From contig CAJUJN010000118.1 in assembly GCA_910586775.1 (NCBI GenBank), positions 1 to 8,738 on the forward strand: a stretch of DNA of 8,738 nt, given 5' to 3'. Positions within the stretch are counted from its first letter, which is position 1. Each line of letters opens with the position of its first letter. The DNA comes from an uncultured Acetatifactor sp. (GTDB taxonomy: Bacteria > Bacillota > Clostridia > Lachnospirales > Lachnospiraceae). Both the position numbers and the translations under genes were made by a program. Positions 1 through 5,181 of this stretch are shown here, one piece after another. Under the pieces are notes generated by a model. It made no database searches and had not been told where the DNA came from. It saw only the letters and a program-made list of their open reading frames with translations.

Positions 1-39
1 GGGACTTTGGGACATTTTGTCCCGAAGTGCCTTTGTCCC
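1..39. repeat. Nested GGGAC/GTCCC inverted repeats
   Basis: GGGAC occurs at 1-5 and 9-13, and GTCCC at 19-23 and 35-39. The inner pair forms a 5-bp stem around ATTTT and the outer pair can enclose it, giving a two-tier hairpin or cruciform. The repeats are seen directly. I do not recognise a specific function. Given the integrase-type arm sites further right, they may belong to the end region of an integrative element (inference). The window edge may cut off more copies. Confidence 0.5.
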
Positions 40-41
40 CG

Positions 42-77
42 GCGGGCCCGGCGTTTCCCCGGCAGAAACGCGCCCGC
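42..77. other. GC-rich 13-bp hairpin
   Basis: GCGGGC (42-47) plus GCGTTTC (51-57) pair with GAAACGC (65-71) plus GCCCGC (72-77), leaving a 3-nt bulge (48-50) and a 7-nt loop. The structure is seen directly and is stable. It lies immediately upstream of the + strand terminator at 78-103, so it may be part of a compound 3' structure for a gene off the left edge. It has no U-tract of its own. Confidence 0.5.
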
Positions 78-103
78 AAAGCCTCATATAGCAAGGCTTT
101 TTT
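78..103 (+). terminator. Rho-independent terminator, + strand
   Basis: AAAGCCT (78-84) pairs with AGGCTTT (94-100) around a 9-nt loop, and the T-run continues to 103 (six T in all). This has the form of an intrinsic terminator for a + strand transcript entering from the left edge. The gene it would serve is not in the window. Confidence 0.6.
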
Positions 104-203
104 CGCCCCTACTGCGTAACATGAGGGCATAAAAAAAGCGGCGTTCCTGTTCTCCCGTATAGGGATAGAGAAACGCCGCGTCTGCGTCGTATTCAGTTTT
201 CAT
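84..203 (-). CDS. Possible 39-residue small ORF (doubtful)
   Basis: An ATG at 203 opens a 39-codon reading frame on the minus strand, ending in TGA at 84-86. The product begins MKTEYDADAAFLYPYTGEQE and is composition-wise protein-like, with charged and aromatic residues and no low-complexity runs. I recognise no family. Against it, the upstream ribosome site is weak (GAAAG a few bases before ATG), and the frame runs straight through a good minus-strand terminator hairpin at 131-179. It could be a remnant of an element-borne small gene or a chance frame. Low confidence. Confidence 0.2.
   Translation of the reverse strand: MKTEYDADAAFLYPYTGEQERRFFYALMLRSRGEKSLAI
131..179 (-). terminator. Rho-independent terminator, - strand
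   Basis: Read on the minus strand, GCGGCGTT (complement of 172-179) pairs with AACGCCGC (complement of 138-145), and seven T follow directly (complement of 131-137). An inner TCCC/GGGA pairing (153-156 with 162-165) subdivides the loop. It faces the + strand terminator at 78-103, so transcription from both directions would be stopped here, as is common at element boundaries or between convergent genes. Confidence 0.65.
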
Positions 204-282
204 TTATTCTTTCTCAATGCTGTGTGCTGGTGGCTGGGCTGGCAGGGTTCCGGGCGGCATATCAAGGCTCTTTCCCTCAAAA

Positions 283-303
283 GTAGTAAATTGGTAGTAA
301 ATT
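283..303. repeat. Tandem DR2-like integrase arm sites
   Basis: Two exact copies of GTAGTAAATT lie at 283-292 and 294-303, an 11-bp period. With flanks, the copies read AAGTAGTAAATTG and TGGTAGTAAATTC. From memory, the DR2 arm site bound by the N-terminal domain of Tn916 integrase is GAGTAGTAAATTC, so each copy matches 11 of 13 positions. In Tn916-like elements, paired DR2 sites lie close to the element ends and help assemble the integrase-excisionase complex. The repeats are seen; the identification with DR2 rests on recalled family knowledge; that this marks an element end is inference. Confidence 0.6.
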
Positions 304-360
304 CAGCTTGAAATCCTGCTTGTATGCCCGTAAATCAAGGCTTTTTTGAGATAATCAACC

Positions 361-376
361 ATTTTTCCAGAAAAAT
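361..376. other. TTTTT/AAAAA palindrome, possible element junction
   Basis: ATTTTTC (361-367) and GAAAAAT (370-376) form a near-continuous palindrome with a 2-bp centre. Tn916-type elements insert at T-run/A-run targets and leave a 6-bp coupling sequence between short homologous arms. Reading this as TTTT-TCCAGA-AAAA about 60 bp outside the DR2-like pair fits that geometry. This is inference from position and composition. AT-rich palindromes are common, and the opposite end of any element is not in view. Confidence 0.3.
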
Positions 377-407
377 AGGTTAGACCTCCCTCGCAGAATC
401 TAACCTA
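371..407 (-). terminator. Terminator-like inverted repeat, - strand
   Basis: TAGGTTAGA (376-384) and TCTAACCTA (399-407) form a perfect 9-bp stem around a 14-nt loop. On the minus strand the stem is followed by five T (complement of 371-375), which is terminator-like. On the + strand there is no T-run. No minus-strand gene in the window would use it. It could instead be a protein-binding palindrome upstream of the regulator gene. Confidence 0.4.
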
Positions 408-483
408 ATACTTAACTAAATGACATTGGGCTGTGAATAGTAACATATCAAATCAGCAAGCAATGGAAAGAACCGTTTTTACC

Positions 484-513
484 TTGACACCCAGCACGGC
501 AATAGGTTATATT
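484..513 (+). promoter_or_regulatory. Sigma-A promoter of the GntR-LacI regulator
   Basis: A perfect -35 TTGACA (484-489) is followed after 18 bp by TATATT (508-513), or after 17 bp by TTATAT. Transcription would start near 520, leaving a leader of about 25 nt before the ATG at 545. The ATG at 512 lies inside the -10 and so cannot be the start. The palindrome CAATA-GGTTA-TATTG (500-514) overlaps the -10 and could be an autoregulatory operator. Confidence 0.65.
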
Positions 514-529
514 GGATACAGAAGTGCAA

Positions 530-535
530 AAGGAG
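530..535 (+). promoter_or_regulatory. Ribosome site deciding the regulator start
   Basis: AAGGAG at 530-535 lies 9 nt before the ATG at 545. The in-frame ATG at 512 lacks a ribosome site and falls inside the promoter, so 545 is preferred. Confidence 0.7.
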
Positions 536-544
536 AAATTGCGC

Positions 545-1711
545 ATGGCAAATACTGCAAACAAACCCATGTATCAAAAAATAAAGGAAGACATCCTGCG
601 CCAGCTCAAAACCAGTCTGCTGCTCCCCGGAGACAGGCTTCCAACTGAGCATCAGCTTATGGAACAATATCAGGTAAGCCGCATTACCGTCTCAAAGGCT
701 CTGGGCGAATTGAAAAGCGAGGGCGTAATAGAACGGTATCCCAACAGAGGAAGCTTCGTTTCCCGGCTGCCGGAGACACAGAAGCAGGACACTGATCTAA
801 ACCAGCCGGAAGACAAGACCGGGCTCCATGGCCTGCTGCCGGAAAGCAAGACCAACGCCTATGATCTGCTGCCGGAGATAGCCTGTATCCTCCCCACCGT
901 CACAGATATGTTTTCACTTGCCATGGTAAACGGGGTCTTATCCGCCTTCCCAATAAATGAATACATCTGCCATATTTTCCAGAGCCGGAACCCTCAGATA
1001 GAGAATTACTTATTAAAACGCTGCCTGGAGACGAATATTTCCGGTATCGTCCTGTTTCCCCAGGATCAGCCTTTTTTCAGTGATGAGCTGCTGTTCATGA
1101 ATCTCCGGAAATACCCTCTGGTGCTTCTGGACCGCCATCTGCCCCGCCTGAATACCAGTTACGTCATTGCGGACAACCGGATGGCCGGGGAATTATGCCT
1201 GAGACATCTGTACGAGCTGGGCCACCGGCGCATCGCTTTCATAACCACATCCCACAGGGACACCTTCTCCATACATTACAGACTGGAGGGAATTGAGGAC
1301 ACTGCCCAAAAGCTTGATATGCCGGGAGACTCCCTCCGTGTACTTGAGGGCTGGGATGTGAGAAAGGAACACCGCCATTATCAGGAAATGCTCCTGAAAC
1401 TGGTCAATGAAGACAGGGTCACCGCTTTCATAACCGCAGAAAACGCTGCCTGTACTTATCTTTACAATCTGTGTACTGCTATGAAACTGGATGTTCCGGG
1501 AACAGTCTCTCTGATGACCTTTGACACCCCCGCGGCTGAGGACAGGACTCCGGACTTTTTTACCCATATCAACCAGTCCGAATTTACCATGGGCAGAGAA
1601 GCCGGTACTCTTCTGCGCCGGCGGCTGGAACAGAATGATATAAATATATACCGCAAGGTTATCACGCCTTCTCTGGAAGTCCGCCAGTCCACGGCATTCG
1701 CAGTATCCTGA
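545..1711 (+). CDS. GntR-LacI hybrid transcriptional regulator
   Basis: A 388-residue DNA-binding regulator of the arabinose-repressor (AraR) architecture. Residues about 8-73 form a GntR winged helix-turn-helix: the helix-turn-helix lies near 35-53 with SRITVSKAL as recognition helix, and the wing ends in NRGSFVSRL. A polar linker (about 75-108) joins it to a LacI-type sugar-binding domain (about 110-388), recognisable from GIVLFP, LVLLDRHLP, YVIADNRMAGELCLRHLYEL, GHRRIAFIT and the usual C-terminal LEVRQST. Such proteins are cytoplasmic, dimerise through the ligand domain and usually repress sugar genes until an inducer binds. The gene is monocistronic and converges on the GH38 mannosidase, whose promoter carries a candidate operator, so control of mannoside use is a reasonable inference. 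The actual inducer cannot be read from sequence. Confidence 0.9.
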   Translation: MANTANKPMYQKIKEDILRQLKTSLLLPGDRLPTEHQLMEQYQVSRITVSKALGELKSEGVIERYPNRGSFVSRLPETQKQDTDLNQPEDKTGLHGLLPESKTNAYDLLPEIACILPTVTDMFSLAMVNGVLSAFPINEYICHIFQSRNPQIENYLLKRCLETNISGIVLFPQDQPFFSDELLFMNLRKYPLVLLDRHLPRLNTSYVIADNRMAGELCLRHLYELGHRRIAFITTSHRDTFSIHYRLEGIEDTAQKLDMPGDSLRVLEGWDVRKEHRHYQEMLLKLVNEDRVTAFITAENAACTYLYNLCTAMKLDVPGTVSLMTFDTPAAEDRTPDFFTHINQSEFTMGREAGTLLRRRLEQNDINIYRKVITPSLEVRQSTAFAVS

Positions 1712-1775
1712 CTGCCGCCGGGCATCCGTCCTCGTATGTCCATTCTTCTTAAAAATTGCCGGAAAATAACTGATA

Positions 1776-1891
1776 CTACTTCCTTACCATCTCAGCATAC
1801 CCTTCTCCCCACTTCAGTGCTTCAGACTGCAGCATTTCTACAGACTGAAGCACCGGATGATACCATTCGCCTCTAAGCGAGCACAACCTCC
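1776..1891 (-). pseudogene. Coding-like C-terminal tail, unidentified
   Basis: On the minus strand, just past the mannosidase stop and in a different frame, a stretch reads RGEWYHPVLQSVEML then QSEALKWGEGYAEMVRK, ending in TAG at 1776-1778. The composition is that of a real protein C-terminus (amphipathic, charged, one stop). There is no start codon or ribosome site of its own, and the frame overlaps the end of the mannosidase gene. It may be the surviving tail of a deleted downstream gene. I cannot name the family. The internal VLQSVEMLQS repetition reflects the inverted repeat at 1817-1853, so chance cannot be excluded. Otherwise the 161-bp gap between the two convergent stops holds nothing recognisable. 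Confidence 0.3.
1817..1853. repeat. Long inverted repeat between convergent genes
   Basis: GTGCTTCAG (1817-1825) pairs with CTGAAGCAC (1845-1853). Inside, CTG/CAG and AG/CT continue the stem past two mismatches to a 5-nt loop (1833-1837), giving 14 base pairs. It lies between the stops of the regulator and the mannosidase, where a bidirectional terminator would be expected. Neither strand has a T-run after the stem, so intrinsic termination would be weak. Confidence 0.5.
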
Positions 1892-4722
1892 ACCCCTGCC
1901 AGTGCATGGGGCTCCGCAGCAAATGTTACCTGTTTTCCTGAAACCGTCACTTCCGCCTCCTGCTCTTTTCCGAACAGATTAACAGCTCTGGCCTCAGCCA
2001 CATCAAACCCAAATTCCAGGCAGACAGTTTCTTTTTCACCTGCCGTCTCATAGGCGCGAATCAGCACACTGCCGTCCCGCCCTGGCAATACGGCCGAAAT
2101 CACCGTATGTTCCGCTCTGGCCTGAAGCAGGCTGTTCTCCATGGGCAGACTGCCGTGATGGGAATTGGAAGGCTGGCAGAACAGAACATGGTTGCAGGAT
2201 GTGGCCATCTGCTCCGCTTCCCGGGCATCCCCGCTGCATGTGCCCAGCCACAGCGTAATATGGTGAATGCCTCTCTCCGGATAAGGGTCAGGATAGGTGG
2301 AGCTGTTAAGCAGCGTCAATGCCAGCTTCCCGTCTCCTGCCCTGTAACCGTATTTGCTGTCGCTGACCAGAATTGCGCAGGAGTCCCCTTCCCGTCTGGC
2401 CATTCCGTACTGCAGGCCGGGCATGTCATTGTGCAGAGGCCCTCTCCGGACGACGCCTGCCGGAATATCGTACTGATAATCCTCCGGCTCATAGGAAAGA
2501 GGAATACGGTAATCCAGAACCGGCACAATATCGCTTCCCGACTCACGCCAGTCCGCTTTCACTTCCATTTTCACGGCAGTCTGATATTTCTCTAGGCTGT
2601 ATATGGCTTCTATATTGGAATTGGCTATCTGCCAGCTGACCTTTACACGCTTCAGCAGAGGCCCGTCTGCCAGACGCTCTATTTTCAGGCAGCGTTCCAC
2701 CGGAAGTTCACGGATATACCTGCCGATATCCCATGCGCTGGAAGTAGCGGTTTCCGTCTCGATATAGGTAAAGCCCGCGCCGTTCTCCTGCCCTACCAGC
2801 TCCGTTCCGTTTACCTTATCCCACAGGGACACGATACGTCCTGATGCGGAGGAAATCTTTACTGCAAGACGTTCATTTTCCAACTGATAATCGTCAAAAG
2901 TTCCAGCCACATGCTCCGTTTCCTTCAGATAGACCGGATAGCGTTCCATCTCTTTTTCGGAGAGAACCACCGTGGTATATCCAAGGGCCGGAACCGTCAC
3001 GTCTACCAGCACACGCATATATTTGTGGTTCCAGTACTCCTGCATATGGCTATCCACCAGCTGAAAGCCGATTTCCTTCCCTTGGGAATCCGTCACATGT
3101 ATCCGGCGCATATCCCCTGTCCAATCCCAGACAGTCAGTTCCGCCACCTGGCTCCGCTCCCAGGAAAGGGTATTGAAAATGTGGTAAATCCTGGTGCGCC
3201 CGCTGCCCCGCTCAGTGCTGGGCACACCCACGAAATTCTCGATTCCGTAGCCCACTCCCGCGCCCTCCGACTGGCTGTAGTAGGCATCCACATCCACCGC
3301 AATGGAAGAAGTATCAATGTTGCGGCTGATATTGTACATGGCATTCTGAATCTGGGTATTCGCGGTTGCCATGGAAGTCTGGAACAGCCCCATGGCATGT
3401 TCCCTGGAGTCCTGCACGCAGGAGCCGGTAAGGATATCATGGAAATGGGTAAACAACACATTCCTCCAGGCCTGCTCCATTCTATCCTTCGCAAATCCGA
3501 AGCCGGTAAGCTTTCCGGCCAGTGCAGACATTGCCTCCGCATCCAGCAGGGCTGCCTCCAGGCGGCGGTTTGCTCTCTTAATCCTGCTCTGTGTGGTATA
3601 GCAGCCGGGCGCAAAGTAGTTCAGCTCCCTCTCCACCACCGGCAGCTTCTCCCACAGGCTCTCCGCCTCCCTGAAAAATTCATGGAAGGTGCCGAACTTA
3701 ATCTGCGGATAAATCGGCCATTCCATCATCTCCAGCGCACGCTCCACATCCCTTCTGGTAGGGCCACCGCCATGGTCGCCTACGCCGTAGACCACCAGAC
3801 CCGTGCGCAGTCCCATGCACCGCCTGCTGATTTCCGGAAATCCGGCCGCCATATGGGGCGTAATCGCTCCGTTATACCAGTTGGGCTCCCTGTAAGCCAG
3901 AACCTCTTTTCCGGAGGGTGCTCTAAAGCGATAAAGAATTTCCTGTCCTCCGTTTCCGCGGCAATGGTAATAATATTTTACTTCTCCGAAACGGTCAATC
4001 TCAGGCACATTGGTGCTGTGTCCGAAGGTATCCGGTGAAAAATCCACCTCCAGCCTGCCTACGCCCCATACCGTTTTCATATATTCCTTTGTGTACTGGA
4101 TATGGCGCAGCAGGGACTCTCCCGTGGGCATATTCTTGTCGGTCTCCACCCATGCGGAGGCAGTCACCTCCCAGCGCCCCTCTGCTATCCGCTTTTTGAT
4201 CTCCTCCATCAGCTCCGGGTCATATTCCTCCACAATCCTGTATACGGAAGCCTGGGACTGAGAGTAGACAAACTCCGGATACTGATCCATGATATTGAGT
4301 ATGGAGCGGAAGGTGGCGAGGGTTACTGCCACGGTTTCGTCATAACTCCACATCCAGTTCATATCGATATGGGCATGGGCGGCCAGAATCAGCTTATAAC
4401 TCTTCGCCTCCTCCGCCAGAGGCGCCAGAATCTCTTCCGCCGCCTCACAATCCTGATTGGTAAGAACCCCCTGAGTATCCGCCTTCTCCAGCAGAAAATC
4501 CAGCGCCTGTTCCAGGATATCATCATAGCGGCCTTCCTCTCCTTCCGAAAGGTGCAGTACGAACTCAAGCTCACTGATAATCCTGTTCTGTGCCCTGTTG
4601 GGCCGGGTGATATGCTGCTGTTCCTCTCTCGGCACCCCAAAGGTATCCTCAAACCCTGTCTTTTCCCGGTTTCCGCCGATAGATGTCTTCAGTTTTACGA
4701 ACTTCTCTACAATACCTGCCAT
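1873..4722 (-). CDS. Alpha-mannosidase, glycoside hydrolase family 38
   Basis: A 949-residue cytoplasmic enzyme (no signal peptide or membrane segment) predicted to release alpha-linked mannose from oligosaccharides or mannosyl conjugates by the retaining GH38 mechanism. Residues about 110-380 are the catalytic barrel. AAHAHIDMNWMWSYDET holds the zinc ligands H118 and D120, SPDTFGHS holds the predicted nucleophile D231 (also a zinc ligand), and FTHFHDILTGS supplies the last ligand H428, by analogy with Golgi mannosidase II. The helical middle domain covers about 385-470 and the beta-sandwich C-terminal domain about 510-949. All four metal ligands are present, so activity is likely. The start at 4722 is fixed by GGAGGAGG 5 nt upstream; the frame remains open 23 codons further but only to a TTG. 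Bacterial relatives include MngB of mannosylglycerate use, but no PTS gene is present, so the substrate is open. Confidence 0.93.
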   Translation of the reverse strand: MAGIVEKFVKLKTSIGGNREKTGFEDTFGVPREEQQHITRPNRAQNRIISELEFVLHLSEGEEGRYDDILEQALDFLLEKADTQGVLTNQDCEAAEEILAPLAEEAKSYKLILAAHAHIDMNWMWSYDETVAVTLATFRSILNIMDQYPEFVYSQSQASVYRIVEEYDPELMEEIKKRIAEGRWEVTASAWVETDKNMPTGESLLRHIQYTKEYMKTVWGVGRLEVDFSPDTFGHSTNVPEIDRFGEVKYYYHCRGNGGQEILYRFRAPSGKEVLAYREPNWYNGAITPHMAAGFPEISRRCMGLRTGLVVYGVGDHGGGPTRRDVERALEMMEWPIYPQIKFGTFHEFFREAESLWEKLPVVERELNYFAPGCYTTQSRIKRANRRLEAALLDAEAMSALAGKLTGFGFAKDRMEQAWRNVLFTHFHDILTGSCVQDSREHAMGLFQTSMATANTQIQNAMYNISRNIDTSSIAVDVDAYYSQSEGAGVGYGIENFVGVPSTERGSGRTRIYHIFNTLSWERSQVAELTVWDWTGDMRRIHVTDSQGKEIGFQLVDSHMQEYWNHKYMRVLVDVTVPALGYTTVVLSEKEMERYPVYLKETEHVAGTFDDYQLENERLAVKISSASGRIVSLWDKVNGTELVGQENGAGFTYIETETATSSAWDIGRYIRELPVERCLKIERLADGPLLKRVKVSWQIANSNIEAIYSLEKYQTAVKMEVKADWRESGSDIVPVLDYRIPLSYEPEDYQYDIPAGVVRRGPLHNDMPGLQYGMARREGDSCAILVSDSKYGYRAGDGKLALTLLNSSTYPDPYPERGIHHITLWLGTCSGDAREAEQMATSCNHVLFCQPSNSHHGSLPMENSLLQARAEHTVISAVLPGRDGSVLIRAYETAGEKETVCLEFGFDVAEARAVNLFGKEQEAEVTVSGKQVTFAAEPHALAGVEVVLA

Positions 4723-4727
4723 AATAA

Positions 4728-4735
4728 CCTCCTCC
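4728..4735 (-). promoter_or_regulatory. Ribosome site of the GH38 gene
   Basis: On the minus strand GGAGGAGG lies 5 nt before the ATG at 4722, a near-ideal anti-16S match. It sets the start at MAGIVEKF rather than at the upstream TTG at 4791. Confidence 0.8.
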
Positions 4736-4778
4736 GCATCCAACCATCGCTTATGGTTTCGGATTACAATGATCCATT

Positions 4779-4814
4779 CAATACAAAACAATTAATATGT
4801 ATTATTTTGTATTG
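4779..4814. promoter_or_regulatory. Candidate operator of the mannosidase gene
   Basis: CAATACAAAA (4779-4788) and TTTTGTATTG (4805-4814) form a perfect 10-bp inverted repeat separated by 16 bp. Extended, the half-sites are CAATACAAAACAAT and CAATACAAAATAAT (13 of 14 identical). The repeat lies about 15-50 nt downstream of the predicted mannosidase start site, a typical place for repression by a dimeric regulator. The convergent GntR-LacI protein is the obvious candidate, but no binding specificity can be deduced. As RNA it could also form an AU-rich hairpin. Confidence 0.55.
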
Positions 4815-4836
4815 TTTGATATAAAAATATGACTGT

Positions 4837-4864
4837 ATTATAGCATACATTATTTTCTTTTCAA
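4837..4864 (-). promoter_or_regulatory. Sigma-A promoter of the GH38 gene
   Basis: On the minus strand TTGAAA (complement of 4859-4864) is followed after 16 bp by TATAAT (complement of 4837-4842), which is preceded by TGC, an extended -10. Transcription would begin near 4830, giving a leader of about 108 nt that contains the 4779-4814 inverted repeat. Confidence 0.75.
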
Positions 4865-4998
4865 GTTTTTATTAAATCAATTGGCTGTTTTCATTAATCA
4901 TTCATAAAATTTCCGGAATTCGGCTTTTGTTTTCGTATAAACTTCACATACAGAGCATGTTAAGATATGACAGAAAATGTTTCCCTTATTTTATTTTT

Positions 4999-5008
4999 GT
5001 GGTATAAT
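4999..5008 (+). promoter_or_regulatory. Extended -10 promoter of the CRP-like gene
   Basis: TGTGG then TATAAT (5003-5008) gives a consensus -10 with TG one base upstream (extended -10). The -35 region around 4980-4985 (TTTCCC) is poor, which an extended -10 can tolerate or which may imply an activator. The start would be near 5015, leaving about 165 nt of leader. The spacer from this -10 to the mannosidase promoter is about 135 bp, so the two genes are divergent but independent. Confidence 0.6.
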
Positions 5009-5012
5009 GTGA

Positions 5013-5111
5013 CCATATTTTCGGCACAAAACGGCCGAATGGCCATCTTACCGTGAGCGGGCTGTGCTCATATAACGATGGGGTATCGGCACCTGTAATT
5101 ATGACAGATTT
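5013..5111 (+). other. Structured leader with serial hairpins
   Basis: The untranslated leader of the CRP-like gene holds several short stems. CCAT (5013-5016) plus TCGGC (5021-5025) pair with GCCGA (5034-5038) plus ATGG (5039-5042). TGAGC (5054-5058) pairs with GCTCA (5066-5070). CGAT (5076-5079) pairs with ATCG (5085-5088). A weak CTGT/ACAG stem ends just before ATTTTT at 5107. I do not recognise a known riboswitch class. Stems of this size also arise by chance, but four in a row in an untranslated leader of this length is suggestive. Confidence 0.35.
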
Positions 5112-5171
5112 TTAAAGATATGAGAGCCAGTGAAATGTTTTGTCGGCATTTTTCTACAACTGGCCGGAAAG

Positions 5172-5178
5172 AAGAGGA
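5172..5178 (+). promoter_or_regulatory. Ribosome site deciding the CRP-like start
   Basis: AAGAGGA at 5172-5178 precedes the ATG at 5182 with a short 4-nt gap after GAGG. The alternative start is a TTG at 5140 without a ribosome site, so 5182 is preferred. Confidence 0.65.
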
Positions 5179-5181
5179 AAA

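Noticed and set aside
92..347. Direct repeat CAAGGCTTTTTT at 92-103 and 336-347 as attachment-site repeats
   Set aside because: The first copy is explained as one arm and T-run of a terminator stem. The second lacks a comparable partner but is short and T-rich. Without an integrase or matching end, calling them att sites is not justified.
512..544. Longer regulator start at ATG 512 (11 extra residues)
   Set aside because: This ATG lies within the predicted -10 box and has no ribosome site, while ATG 545 has AAGGAG at 9 nt and begins just before the GntR domain.
2911..4038. 375-codon + strand open frame inside the mannosidase gene
   Set aside because: It is antisense to a fully recognisable GH38 catalytic domain, has no family resemblance and no ribosome site; it is a shadow of GC-biased codon use.
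5140..5181. Upstream TTG start adding 14 residues to the CRP-like protein
   Set aside because: No ribosome site precedes it and the added residues do not resemble a CRP-domain start; ATG 5182 has AAGAGGA upstream.
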